From Ruixingdingia sedimenti (lineage in GTDB: Bacteria; Pseudomonadota; Alphaproteobacteria; Rhodobacterales; Rhodobacteraceae): a DNA stretch of 31,270 bases. Under the pieces are notes generated by a model. It did no database searches and was not told where the DNA came from. It saw only the letters and a program-made list of their open reading frames with translations. The stretch lies in contig NZ_JAVKPH010000035.1 of the NCBI RefSeq assembly GCF_031432425.1, positions 1 to 31,270 on the forward strand. Direction: 5' to 3'. The position numbers and the translations under genes are program-made. Positions 1 through 8,043 of this stretch are shown piece after piece; the stretch's first letter is position 1, and every line of letters begins with the position of its first letter.

Positions 1-110
1 GATCGAGCGTGATCCGCGACGTCATCCCGGCCAAGGAAGTGCTCGACCGGCTGGTCAACGAAACCGTCGAAACCCTCGGCTCCATGAAAAGCCGCGTCGC
101 ATTCGGGTGA
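1..110 (+). CDS. C-terminal end of a probable nitronate monooxygenase-type flavoprotein (partial)
   Basis: Reading frame 3 is open from the left edge to a TGA at 108-110 and gives 35 residues, ending in ETLGSMKSRVAFG. The pattern 'VIRDVIPAKEVLDRLVNETVETL' resembles the last helices of nitronate monooxygenase / 2-nitropropane dioxygenase proteins, where a 'hxDIxpAxEVhxRLVxE' segment closes the TIM barrel. Only the tail is present, so the active site cannot be checked and the assignment rests on a short resemblance. The gene converges on the enoyl-CoA hydratase-like gene across the hairpin at 134-158. Confidence 0.45.
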   Translation, partial: SSVIRDVIPAKEVLDRLVNETVETLGSMKSRVAFG

Positions 111-133
111 CGATGGCCCTGTCCTGAAACCGC

Positions 134-158
134 GACGCCCGGCCTTTGGCCGGGCGTC
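134..158. terminator. Bidirectional terminator hairpin between convergent genes
   Basis: A perfect 11-bp inverted repeat (GACGCCCGGCC / GGCCGGGCGTC) with a TTT loop sits 24 bases after the rightward stop and 14 bases after the leftward stop at 172. There is no strong U tract on either strand, as is common in high-GC alphaproteobacteria. The position between two converging genes makes a shared terminator the simplest reading. Confidence 0.7.
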
Positions 159-171
159 ACCGTCTGGGGGC

Positions 172-978
172 CTACTCGCTCCCGCGCCGGAAATCCGGCC
201 TTCGCCTTTCCTGCAGGGCGGCAAGCCCCTCCTGCGCGCCGGGACTGCCGAAGCCGATCAGTTCCAGCGCCAGCGCGGTGTCGAAATGGGGCCCCGCCGC
301 CCGCACCCAGTTGTTGAGCGCATGTTTCGTCCAGCGCAGCGCGGTGGGGGCGCCCCCGGCCAGCCGCGCCGCGGTGTCCAGCGCCTTCTGCTGCAACTCC
401 GCCTCGTCGACGGCCAATGAGACGAGGCCGATCCGTTCTGCCTCGGCCCCCGTCAGCGGCTCGCACAGCATCAGGTGGTATTTCACCTTGGCGAGACTGC
501 ACAGCAGGGGCCAGATGAGCAGCGCGTGATCGCCGGGCACCACGCCGAGCCGCGTATGCCCGTCCAGCAGGCGCGCCGTTCTGGACGCGATGGAAATATC
601 GGCCAGAAGCGCGGCCGCAAGCCCCCCGCCGACCGCCGGCCCCTGGATCGCCGAGACGATGGGCTTGGTGCAGTTCAGGATGTTGTGGACGAAATCGCGC
701 ACCTCGTGCCAGGCCTTCACGCGCGCCGCGTGGCTGCCCACCACCTCTTGCAGGAAGGTGAAATCCCCGCCGGCGGAAAAGGCGCGGCCCTCTGCATTCA
801 GCAGCACGGACCGGACGCGCGCGTCCCTGTCCGCCTGCGGCCAGATGGCGGACAGTTCCGCATGCGCCGTCTTGTCCAGCGCATTGAGGGCCCCGGGCCG
901 GTCGAGCGTTATGCACAAGACCCCCTCGACCGGCATTCCGACCCTGAAGGACCGGTATCTTTCGTAGCCGTCCAGCAT
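172..978 (-). CDS. Crotonase-fold enoyl-CoA hydratase/isomerase family protein
   Basis: The 268-residue protein has the normal crotonase length and acts on acyl-CoA thioesters in the cytoplasm. The oxyanion-hole strand FSAGGD (67-72), AIQGPAVGGGL (110-120) and the LGVVPGD loop (144-150) are in place. The two acid/base glutamates of classical enoyl-CoA hydratase (rat Glu144 in GGGCE, Glu164 in PEI) align with Ala121 and His141. A beta-oxidation type hydratase reaction is therefore unlikely, and an isomerase, hydrolase, lyase or other crotonase chemistry is as plausible. The 'GDHxxxIWP' segment resembles a crotonase subgroup with GDGGxxIWP that is common in actinobacteria. It is the last gene of the leftward cluster, 39 bases behind the lyase gene, so it probably handles an intermediate of the same pathway. 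The reaction cannot be named from sequence. Confidence 0.85.
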   Translation of the reverse strand: MLDGYERYRSFRVGMPVEGVLCITLDRPGALNALDKTAHAELSAIWPQADRDARVRSVLLNAEGRAFSAGGDFTFLQEVVGSHAARVKAWHEVRDFVHNILNCTKPIVSAIQGPAVGGGLAAALLADISIASRTARLLDGHTRLGVVPGDHALLIWPLLCSLAKVKYHLMLCEPLTGAEAERIGLVSLAVDEAELQQKALDTAARLAGGAPTALRWTKHALNNWVRAAGPHFDTALALELIGFGSPGAQEGLAALQERRRPDFRRGSE

Positions 979-1017
979 CTGTTCCTGGTCCTTTCCCTGT
1001 CCCGAACGGGCCGCGGC

Positions 1018-1992
1018 CTATCCCACCGCGGTGGGGGCGGCGTCGAGCGGGCTGATCCGCAGCCGCGGGCCCGCCTTCATCACCTGTCCGGGAAGTTCCG
1101 CCCCGAGCAGCGATTCAAGCCGCAGCGCGACATCGCAGAGCGCGTCGAGGTCGATGCCGGTCTCGATGCCGCATTCATGCAGCATGTGGACGAGATCCCC
1201 GGTGCAGATGTTGCCGGTCGCGCGGGGCACGAAGGGGCAGCCGCCGATGCCCCCGACCGAGGATTCGAACTGCGCGACACCCGCCTGAAGCCCGGCAAGG
1301 ACATTGGCGAGGCCAAGGCCGCGGGTGTTGTGGAAATGCAGGGCGATCTCGATATCCGGGATCGCCGCGCGCAGTGCCGCGCAGCGTTCGAACACCAGCG
1401 GCGGCGTGGCCATGCCCGTGGTGTCCCCCAGCATGATGCCGGTGATGCCGGCCTTGCGGTAGGCCCGCGCGACGGCGACGACATCCGCGACGGGCACATC
1501 GCCCTCGAACGGGCATCCGAAGGCCGTCGCGATGCCGCCGCGCAAGCCGACCCCGGCCGCCTGCGCGATCCCCGCCATTTCGGCGAGGGCGGCGAGGCGT
1601 TCGGCGCGCGAGGCGTTCATGTTCTTGCGGTTGTGGCTTTCCGAGGCCGAGACGAACAGCACCAGCCTGTCCGCCCCGGCGGCGATCGCGGCCTGGACGC
1701 CCCTGACGTTGGGGACGAGCGCGGCCAGCACCGCGCCGGTCCGCCGGTCCGCCCCGGCAAAGACCTCTGCCGCATCCCGAAGCTGCGGCACGGCGCGCGG
1801 CGGTACGAAGGAGGAAACCTCCAGCTCCGGTATGCCGGTGGCGATCAGGCCGTTGACGAGGGCGATCTTGTCGGCCGTCCCGACCCATTGCCGGACCGAT
1901 TGCAGGCCGTCGCGCGCGCCCACCTCGACCACGCGGACCTTCGCGGGGAAATCCGGCGTCCTGCCGGTGCTGCGCCATTCGGGGACGGTCAT
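1018..1992 (-). CDS. Hydroxymethylglutaryl-CoA lyase-family protein
   Basis: This is a 324-residue DRE-TIM metallolyase, close to the usual 300-325. It would cleave 3-hydroxy-3-methylglutaryl-CoA, or a similar 3-hydroxy-3-methylacyl-CoA, to acetyl-CoA and a keto acid. EVGARDGLQ (23-31) supplies the metal Asp28 and the Arg27 neighbour. HFHN (219-222) gives the two metal histidines. GGCPFVP (250-256) carries the conserved catalytic-loop Cys252, and Asn261 is in ATGN. All key residues are present. The frame is open further upstream, but ATG at 1992 is preceded by GGAGAGG and begins where family similarity begins. The gene follows the acyl-CoA ligase by 16 bases, so they are one transcript. The natural substrate may be a branched acyl-CoA other than HMG-CoA, because no leucine-degradation genes flank it. 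Confidence 0.88.
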   Translation of the reverse strand: MTVPEWRSTGRTPDFPAKVRVVEVGARDGLQSVRQWVGTADKIALVNGLIATGIPELEVSSFVPPRAVPQLRDAAEVFAGADRRTGAVLAALVPNVRGVQAAIAAGADRLVLFVSASESHNRKNMNASRAERLAALAEMAGIAQAAGVGLRGGIATAFGCPFEGDVPVADVVAVARAYRKAGITGIMLGDTTGMATPPLVFERCAALRAAIPDIEIALHFHNTRGLGLANVLAGLQAGVAQFESSVGGIGGCPFVPRATGNICTGDLVHMLHECGIETGIDLDALCDVALRLESLLGAELPGQVMKAGPRLRISPLDAAPTAVG

Positions 1993-2008
1993 GGGCCTCT
2001 CCGTATCT

Positions 2009-3661
2009 TCAGGCGGTTTCGGCCAGCCGTTCGCGCAGGGCGCGGCGGAACACCTTGCCGTCGGGCAGCCGGGGCAGGGCGTCGATGCTGATGACCCGGC
2101 GCGGCACCTTGTAGCTGGCAATCTGGCCGGTGCAGAAACGCTCCACCGCTTCCAGCGTGACCGTGGCGCCGGGCCCGGGCACGACGAAGGCGGCCGGGAC
2201 CTCGCGCAGGCGGGGGTCCGGGGCGGCCACCACGGCGACCTCGGCCACGCCCTCCATGCGCAGCAGAAGATGCTCGATCTCTGCCGGCGAGACGCTTTCG
2301 CCCCCGACCTTGATCAGGTCCTTGTAGCGCCCGAGATAGCGCAGATGGCCATCCGGCCGCAGCAGGCCCATGTCGCCGGTATGCAGCCAGCCCGCGGCGT
2401 CGAGCGCCTCGGCCGTGGCCCCGGGCTGTTTGTAATAGCCCGTCATCAGCCCGTAATAGCGCACCAATATCTCGCCCGGCGCATCGGGCGGCAGGTCGCG
2501 GCCCGTGTCGGGGTCGAGGATCCGCAGCTCGACCCCCGGCATCGGCATCCCCGAGGCGCGCGCGCGCTGGTCGAGCGTCGCGCCCCCCGGCGTGGCGGTG
2601 ACGGTGGTAGAGGTCTCGGTCAGGCCATAGCCGCTGCCGGTGGGGCAAAGGCGGCGGTTCACCTCTTCCACGATGCCGCTCAGGCTTTCGGGGCCGGCGG
2701 GGAAAAGCGCGAAACGCAGGCTGCCCAGATCGTATTCCGGGTGCCGGTCGCCGAAGGCGAGGATGTCGCGGTAATGCGTGTCGAAGCCGTGGAGGGTGGT
2801 CGCCTTTTCGCGGTCGACAAGGCGCACGACCTCTGCCGCGTCGAAACGGTCCAGCAGGACGATCCTGCCGCCGGTCAGGATGCTGTGGAACGTGAGGACG
2901 AGCAGGCCGAAGGAATGGAACAGCGGCAGGAAGTGGATATGCACGTCACTTTCCGCAAAGCCCTGCGCCGCCGTGCGGTCGAGGCCGAGGCGGATCACCC
3001 GATGGTTCAGCATCGCGCCCTTGGGCAGGCCGGTGGAACCCGAGGTCTGGCAGATCAGCGCCATGTCATCGGGGCTGACGGCCTGTGCGCGGCGGGCCAC
3101 CTCGCCCTCGGGGGCAGCGTCGGCATGGCCCAGGAAATCGTCCCAGGACAGGGCGCCGGGCATGTCGCCCGGTTCGGCCAGGACGATGCGGCGCAGGGCG
3201 GGGAAATCCGCGACCGCCACCTTGCCCCCGGCGGCGGGGGTCGCGTCGAGCCCCAGAACCTCGCGGGCGAGCGCGGCCAGATCGGCCGGCCCGACCTGCG
3301 GCGTGAGGATCAGCACCGCGCAGTCGAGCTTGCGCAGGACATGTTCGACCTCGATCCGGCGATAGCGCGTGCTCATCGGCACCGCGACCGCGCCGATGCG
3401 GATGATGGCGAAGAAGAGGAAGATGAACTGCGGCTTGCTGCTCAGCCACAGCGCGACATGATCGCCCCGCCCGACGCCGATGCCGATCAGGGCGCGGGCC
3501 GCGCGCGCTATCTCGTCGTCCAGTTCGCGATAGGTCCAACGCCGGCCCTCGAAGACAAGCGCCTCGCGGTCGGGCCAGCGCCGGGCCGCCTCGGCGGGCA
3601 TCAGGCCAATGGTCGGGTTCGGGGGCCAGTTGTCCACGTCTGTCATTCCTCCGGTCGTCAT
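2009..3661 (-). CDS. Acyl-CoA synthetase (AMP-forming acid:CoA ligase)
   Basis: This ANL-superfamily ligase activates a carboxylic acid with ATP and CoA via an acyl-adenylate. Counting from the ATG at 3661 it has 550 residues. The phosphate loop TSGSTGLPKG is at 206-215. Further on come YGLTETST, LHTGDMG, the hinge region DGHLRYLGRYKDLIKVGGE, and near the C terminus the catalytic-lysine segment LPRLPDGKVFRRAL. All core motifs are intact. Two starts are possible. ATG 3661 has a weak CGAGA upstream. ATG 3646 has GGAGGA directly against it, which is too close for normal spacing. The gene lies 31 bases behind the CoA-transferase gene and 16 bases before the lyase gene, in one leftward operon. The acid activated is not predictable from the binding pocket by eye. 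Confidence 0.9.
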   Translation of the reverse strand: MTTGGMTDVDNWPPNPTIGLMPAEAARRWPDREALVFEGRRWTYRELDDEIARAARALIGIGVGRGDHVALWLSSKPQFIFLFFAIIRIGAVAVPMSTRYRRIEVEHVLRKLDCAVLILTPQVGPADLAALAREVLGLDATPAAGGKVAVADFPALRRIVLAEPGDMPGALSWDDFLGHADAAPEGEVARRAQAVSPDDMALICQTSGSTGLPKGAMLNHRVIRLGLDRTAAQGFAESDVHIHFLPLFHSFGLLVLTFHSILTGGRIVLLDRFDAAEVVRLVDREKATTLHGFDTHYRDILAFGDRHPEYDLGSLRFALFPAGPESLSGIVEEVNRRLCPTGSGYGLTETSTTVTATPGGATLDQRARASGMPMPGVELRILDPDTGRDLPPDAPGEILVRYYGLMTGYYKQPGATAEALDAAGWLHTGDMGLLRPDGHLRYLGRYKDLIKVGGESVSPAEIEHLLLRMEGVAEVAVVAAPDPRLREVPAAFVVPGPGATVTLEAVERFCTGQIASYKVPRRVISIDALPRLPDGKVFRRALRERLAETA

Positions 3662-3692
3662 TGTCTCGGGTCCGTCCACGGGGGGCGCGGGG

Positions 3693-4898
3693 TCATTCCG
3701 GCTCGCCGGGCAGCGCCCCGGCGGCCTGCAACGCGTCCACCTCTGCCGGGGCAAGCCCCCAGTCGTGCAGCAGGTCCTTGCGGTACCTTCCGCGCCGGGG
3801 CGGCGGGTGCCGCACGGCGCCGGGGGTGCGGCTGAAGCCGGGCGCGACGCCGGGTTGCAGTACGCCGTCCATCTCGAACAGGATGTTGCGCGCCTGCAGA
3901 TGCGGGTGCTGCCGGGTTTCGCCGATGGACAGGACGGGGGTGATGCAGGCCTCGGCGGCCTCCGGCATGGCGGCCCATTCGTCGCGGGTGCGGGTCCTGA
4001 AGGCCGCGGTGAACCGCGCGCGGATCAGGGGCCAGCCGGCACGGTCGAACTGGTCGGGCAGGCCGGCATCCTCCAGCCCCAGGACCTTCAGCGCGTTCCC
4101 GTAGAAGCGCCGCTCGCCGGTGCCGATCGCCACATGCTTTCCATCGCGGGTCTCGTAGACGTCGTACCAGGGCGCGCCGGTGTCGAGCCGGTTGGTCCCG
4201 CGCGCATCGCCCATCAGCCCGCCGGCCCGCAGCCCGTAGAATAGCGTCATCAGCGAGGACGCCCCGTCGACCATCGCCGCGTCGATCACCTGCCCCCTGC
4301 CGGAACGGTGGCTTTCGAGGATCGCGCTGACCAGCCCGAAGGCGAGGTAGAGCGACCCGCCGCCGAAATCCGCCACCAGATTGAGCGGTACCGCCGGCGG
4401 CTGGCCGGCGCGGCCGATCGCATGCAGGACACCGCTCAGCGCGATATAGTTGATGTCATAGCCGGGCGCCCTGGCCAGCGGGCCGGTCTGGCCCCATCCG
4501 GTCATGCGGCCGTAGACCAGCCGCGGGTTCGCCGCCATGCAGTCCCGGGGACCAAGGCCCAACCGTTCCGCCACGCCGGGGCGAAAGCCCTCGATCAGCG
4601 CATCGGCCCGTTCCACCATGCGCAGCACGGCGCGGACGGATTCCGGTTTCTTCAGGTCCAGCGGCACGGCGCGCCGCCCGCGGGTCAGCAGGTCGAACCG
4701 GGCCTCCATCTCCATCTCGTCGCCGCCCTCGTAGCCATGGAGGCGGTCGATGCGGATGATGTCGGCGCCCAGTTCCGACAAAAGCATGCCGCAGAAGAGC
4801 GTCGGCCCGATGCCGCCCAGTTCGACGATCCTGATGCCGGACAGGGGGCCCCTTGCGGCTTCGGCGGCGGCTTCGGACATGTCGGATCCCTTTGTCAT
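3693..4898 (-). CDS. CaiB/BaiF family III CoA-transferase / alpha-methylacyl-CoA racemase-like protein, catalytic His replaced by Tyr
   Basis: The 401-residue protein has the family III fold: GIRIVELGGIGPTLFCGMLLSELGAD near the N terminus and the central block MTGWGQTGPLAR-APGYDINYI. It is closest in pattern to alpha-methylacyl-CoA racemases such as mycobacterial MCR, including VADFGGGS and GQVIDAAMVDG. In MCR the base pair is His126 (AGHDINYI) and Asp156 (GDFGGG). Here the aspartate is kept (Asp177) but the histidine is Tyr147 (TAT at 4458-4460). Racemisation by the known two-base mechanism is therefore doubtful. CoA transfer or a binding role is possible. Starts at ATG 4898 (AGGA upstream) and ATG 4880 (AAGGGA upstream) both look usable. 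It lies between the TRAP binding protein and ligase genes in the same transcript. Confidence 0.85.
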   Translation of the reverse strand: MTKGSDMSEAAAEAARGPLSGIRIVELGGIGPTLFCGMLLSELGADIIRIDRLHGYEGGDEMEMEARFDLLTRGRRAVPLDLKKPESVRAVLRMVERADALIEGFRPGVAERLGLGPRDCMAANPRLVYGRMTGWGQTGPLARAPGYDINYIALSGVLHAIGRAGQPPAVPLNLVADFGGGSLYLAFGLVSAILESHRSGRGQVIDAAMVDGASSLMTLFYGLRAGGLMGDARGTNRLDTGAPWYDVYETRDGKHVAIGTGERRFYGNALKVLGLEDAGLPDQFDRAGWPLIRARFTAAFRTRTRDEWAAMPEAAEACITPVLSIGETRQHPHLQARNILFEMDGVLQPGVAPGFSRTPGAVRHPPPRRGRYRKDLLHDWGLAPAEVDALQAAGALPGEPE

Positions 4899-4972
4899 GG
4901 TTTTCCTGCCACCGGCGGCAACCCGCCCGCGATGCGCAGGGCCCCGGGCAGCCGGAGCCCTGCGGGATGCGC

Positions 4973-6010
4973 CTACCGGCCGGTTCCGGCGGCTTTCCAG
5001 GCTTCCAGAACCTCGGTCCCCTTGCGCCCGGTGGCGTCCATCTGCGCCGCCCAGTCCGCCGCGACGCCCTCGATGCGGTCCAGCCATGCGGCCTGATCCG
5101 CGGGCGGAAGCGTGGTGGAAACCACCCCGTGGTCGCGCACCAGCAACTCGCGGCTTTCCCTGTCGAAATTGTCCAGCCACTGGCACAGGTCGCGCTGCGT
5201 CGTCGCCGCCGCGGCTGTCATGATCTCGCGCACGTCCTCCGGCAACGCTTCCCACTTCTTGGCCGACATGCCGACATAGAAGCTGCCGGAGCCGAAATTC
5301 AGGCCATCCAGCGAATAGTTCATCTTCTCTTCCAGCTTGTATTGCATGGTGGAGTTCACCGGATAGACCGCACCGTCCACCGTGCCGCGCGACAGGGCGT
5401 CATAGAGTTCTGGGACCGGAATGCTGATGGGAATGGCGCCGAGCGCCCGCGTCGCCGCGACAAGGCCGATGCCGTTGGCGAGGATCTTCAGCCCCTTCGC
5501 GGTTTCCAGATTCTCGACCTTCTTGGTGGTGGTCAGCATGCTGTAGGGCGGCGAGGTGCTGACGAACAGGATATGCAGGCCCATGGGCTTGTATTCGAAT
5601 TCGTCCAGCGTCGCGCCGGGCTTGGCCAGTTCCCAGTACCGGGCCGAGCCCTCGCAGGCACTGGAATAGAACCCCGGCAGTTCGTTGATCGAGGTCAGCG
5701 GGAACCTGTCGGGGGCGTACATCGTGATGGTGAGGGCGATGTCCGCGAGGTTGGAGGTGATGATGCTGTAATAGTCCCGCCCGAGCTGGTTCGCCGGATA
5801 GACCTCGAACCTGACCTTCCCCCCGGTCTTTTCCGTCACCTCTTCGGTGAAATGCTTGAGGCCGTGTTCCCACATGAAATGCGTCGCGGGAAGGGGATGG
5901 GCGAGCTTGAGCGTGATGTCCTCCGACGCAAGCGCCTGTGCGGGCAGCAGCGACGCGCAGAGCATGGCCACCGGCAACATGCGCAATGGTGTCGAACGTT
6001 CAGATGTCAT
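4973..6010 (-). CDS. TRAP transporter substrate-binding protein, DctP family
   Basis: The 345-residue secreted protein captures a carboxylate-type ligand in the periplasm for a sodium-driven TRAP transporter. A signal peptide occupies residues 1 to about 28 (MTSERSTPLRM, a hydrophobic core, then a cut after ALA). The mature protein starts with ITLKLAHPLPATHFMWEHGLKHFTEEV, a DctP-type opening. The Arg-containing ligand region and the NSTMQYKLEEKMNYSLDGLNF stretch follow. GGGAGGACCTC precedes the ATG. No DctQ or DctM membrane gene lies beside it in the window, so it is an orphan binding protein that must borrow a transporter or work in sensing. Its place ahead of the CoA-transferase and ligase genes suggests it collects the acid that the operon degrades. 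Confidence 0.9.
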   Translation of the reverse strand: MTSERSTPLRMLPVAMLCASLLPAQALASEDITLKLAHPLPATHFMWEHGLKHFTEEVTEKTGGKVRFEVYPANQLGRDYYSIITSNLADIALTITMYAPDRFPLTSINELPGFYSSACEGSARYWELAKPGATLDEFEYKPMGLHILFVSTSPPYSMLTTTKKVENLETAKGLKILANGIGLVAATRALGAIPISIPVPELYDALSRGTVDGAVYPVNSTMQYKLEEKMNYSLDGLNFGSGSFYVGMSAKKWEALPEDVREIMTAAAATTQRDLCQWLDNFDRESRELLVRDHGVVSTTLPPADQAAWLDRIEGVAADWAAQMDATGRKGTEVLEAWKAAGTGR

Positions 6011-6141
6011 GAGGTCCTCCCGGTTGTGGTGATGATGTCGATTGCGGTGTGCCCGTGGCTGTTGCCGTTGCGGGCGGAAGGTGCGTGGCCCCGTTCTGCG
6101 TCTGCGTGTTCCCCCGCGGTGGTTACGCCTGCCGGACCGGC

Positions 6142-6942
6142 CTAATGCAGGGTCAGCCCGCCCGTCGGGCTGACGACGGTGCCGGTCAGGTACCGGGAGT
6201 CACCCGAGGCGAAAAAGCCCACCACGTCGCCGATCTCTTCGGCCGATGCGACGCCGAAGGGCGCGCGCGCGATGATCTTTTCGTATTGCCCGCGGTGATG
6301 GTCGGACACCCCGCCCTCGGTGTTGAAGGCCGCGTCCCAGGACGGTGTGTCGCGGACCAGCGTGACGCAGACGCAGTTGACGCGGATCCTGTCGCGGGCC
6401 AGTTCCTTCGACAGCAGCTTGCTGGCCTGGATGAGACCGGCAGAAAAGGTGGCGACGGCGGTCTGGCCCGGCGTGGGCGCGCGCCCGCCCTCCGTCGTGA
6501 TGAAGACGACGCTGCCGCCGCCGCGATCGCGCAGATGCGGGATGGCCGCCTGCACGACCAGCAGCTTGCCGAGGACCGACTTTGCGATGAAGGCGGCGGC
6601 ACGCTCGAGGTCGATGTCGGGGAAGGGCCCGCGCACCTTGGGCGAACGCGCCTCGTCATCGCTGCCGCCCGCATTGGCCACCACGATGTCGACCCCGCCA
6701 AGCCGGCGCACCGTTTCCGCCATGGCCGCGTCCATGTCGGCCCGCGACCGGACATCGCCGGCCACGAAACAGGCCCTGCGGCCCATGGCCTTAATCTCTG
6801 CGACGACGGCGGCGCCCTTTGCCGGGTCGCGCCCGTTGACGGCGATATCCGCGCCGCGGGCCGCCAGCCGCAGCGCGATGCCGCGCCCGATGCCCCCCGT
6901 GCCCCCGGTCACGAACGCCACCTTTCCCCTGAGATCGCTCAC
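6142..6942 (-). CDS. Short-chain dehydrogenase/reductase-fold protein lacking the YxxxK motif
   Basis: The protein has 266 residues from a GTG start at 6942. The nucleotide-binding motif TGGTGGIG is at 12-19, GDV near 62 and NAG at 90-92, so a cofactor-binding Rossmann fold is clear. The usual Ser-Tyr-Lys triad is not. At the expected places the sequence is ITTEGG (Thr149/150) followed 13 residues later by Val163, with Ser167 where the lysine should be. The match LIQ and RIRVN downstream fixes the alignment. It may belong to a divergent SDR branch with the 'TTxxGRxPTPG' segment. An upstream ATG at 6996 or 7023 is possible, but neither has a ribosome binding site and both would run into the divergent promoter. 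It is the first gene behind the divergent LysR regulator, with a 131-base gap to the TRAP protein gene. Confidence 0.8.
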   Translation of the reverse strand: MSDLRGKVAFVTGGTGGIGRGIALRLAARGADIAVNGRDPAKGAAVVAEIKAMGRRACFVAGDVRSRADMDAAMAETVRRLGGVDIVVANAGGSDDEARSPKVRGPFPDIDLERAAAFIAKSVLGKLLVVQAAIPHLRDRGGGSVVFITTEGGRAPTPGQTAVATFSAGLIQASKLLSKELARDRIRVNCVCVTLVRDTPSWDAAFNTEGGVSDHHRGQYEKIIARAPFGVASAEEIGDVVGFFASGDSRYLTGTVVSPTGGLTLH

Positions 6943-7046
6943 ACCCTGTCCGCCCTGTTTCTGGAAGCCGTGGCGGAAGGGTAGAGGTTGCGCCATTGTT
7001 GCAGAAGGTGCTACTTGATGCATAGCGTGTGAAGCAGAACTGAACA
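6943..7046. promoter_or_regulatory. Divergent promoter region with candidate LysR operator
   Basis: The 104 bases between the SDR start (leftward) and the LysR start (rightward) must hold both promoters. An imperfect inverted repeat, GTTGCA-N5-TGCTAC (five of six positions match), lies at 6998-7014 and is a plausible LysR-family binding site. No convincing -35/-10 pair was seen. Confidence 0.4.
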
Positions 7047-7958
7047 GTGAGACGGAACCTCGACAGCCTGGCCGCCTTCGCCGTGGTCGCGAAGGAACGG
7101 AGCTTCACCCGAAGCGCCGCCGGGATGGGCGTGTCGAAATCGGCCCTGAGCCAGACCATCCGCAAGCTTGAGGAAGAGCTTGGCGTCCGTCTGCTGACAC
7201 GGACGACCCGGGGCGTCGGGTTGACCGAGGCGGGGCGGAACCTTCTCCAGACGGTTGCGCCCTGTCTGGAAGAGATCGAGACGAAGGTGACGACGATCAT
7301 GGAACTGCGGGAAAAGCCCGCGGGCACGCTGCGCCTGTCTGCCGGCGAGCCCGCCGTGCATTCCATCGTCTATCCGGTGCTCAGGAAGCTTCTGCCCCAG
7401 TATCCCGACATCCGGATAGAAATCACCACCGACTACGGGCTGAACGACATCGTGACCGGCGGATACGATGGCGGCATCCGTCTGGGAAAGCTGATTTCGC
7501 GCGACATGATCGCCGTGCCCATCGGGCCGGACATCCGTATGGCGGTCGTCGGTTCGCCGGACTATTTCGGCAGGCATCCGATCCCCGAAACCCCGCAGGA
7601 TCTGACGCTGCACAACTGCATCCAGCTGCGCTATCCTAGCCCGACGGGAATGTTCATCTGGGCCTTCGGCCGGGGGGCCGAGAGGCTGGAGCTTCGCGTC
7701 GAGGGGCAGATCGTCGTGAACAGCACCGCCCTGCGGATGGCCGCGGCGATCGACGGCCTCGGCGTGGCCTACATGCCGGAAGACCAGGCCATACCCGAGG
7801 TTGCCGCGGGCCGGCTCGTCCGGGTGCTGGAGAACTGGTGCCCCCTGGGGGCGGGATGGCACCTCTATTACCCGAGCCGCCGCAACCCCTCGGCGGCCTT
7901 CGGCCTGTTCGTCAATGCGCTGCGCTATCGCGGCGGGCAGCAGGGCGGCCCGGCCTGA
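7047..7958 (+). CDS. LysR-family transcriptional regulator
   Basis: The 303-residue protein has the normal LysR length. The N-terminal winged helix-turn-helix is clear: LDSLAAFAVVAKERSFTRSAAGMGVSKSALSQTIRKLEEELGVRLLTRTTRGVGLTEAG, about residues 5-64. A linker helix and a periplasmic-binding-like effector domain follow (from about residue 92). The start is GTG at 7047 with only a weak upstream purine stretch. It is transcribed away from the SDR-headed catabolic cluster, so it most likely senses a pathway acid or CoA ester and controls that cluster and itself. The family member cannot be specified. Confidence 0.9.
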   Translation: MRRNLDSLAAFAVVAKERSFTRSAAGMGVSKSALSQTIRKLEEELGVRLLTRTTRGVGLTEAGRNLLQTVAPCLEEIETKVTTIMELREKPAGTLRLSAGEPAVHSIVYPVLRKLLPQYPDIRIEITTDYGLNDIVTGGYDGGIRLGKLISRDMIAVPIGPDIRMAVVGSPDYFGRHPIPETPQDLTLHNCIQLRYPSPTGMFIWAFGRGAERLELRVEGQIVVNSTALRMAAAIDGLGVAYMPEDQAIPEVAAGRLVRVLENWCPLGAGWHLYYPSRRNPSAAFGLFVNALRYRGGQQGGPA

Positions 7959-7970
7959 GGGCGGGCCGGG
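7949..7970 (+). terminator. Terminator-like hairpin at the end of the LysR gene
   Basis: CCCGGCC (7949-7955) pairs with GGCCGGG (7964-7970). The LysR stop codon TGA (7956-7958) lies in the loop. There is no U tract, so function as a terminator is inferred from position only. Confidence 0.4.
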
Positions 7971-8043
7971 GGGCTTGGTCACGGCGCCGCCGCATAGTAT
8001 ATGCCCCCGATGCTGGCGGCGCATGCCCCGAGGCGCCGGGAAG

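Noticed and set aside
134..158. Hairpin as an attachment site or insertion-sequence end
   Set aside because: It lies between convergent chromosomal genes with no mobile genes beside it. A shared terminator explains it.
475..2091. 538-codon open frame on the plus strand opposite the hydratase and lyase genes
   Set aside because: Its translation is Arg/Gly/Asp-rich with no family pattern, while the minus-strand frames carry intact enzyme motifs. It is a high-GC shadow frame.
1532..3835. 767-codon plus-strand frame opposite the acyl-CoA ligase
   Set aside because: It has low-complexity Gly/His/Arg composition and spans the boundaries of two real genes. No ribosome binding site or domain was seen.
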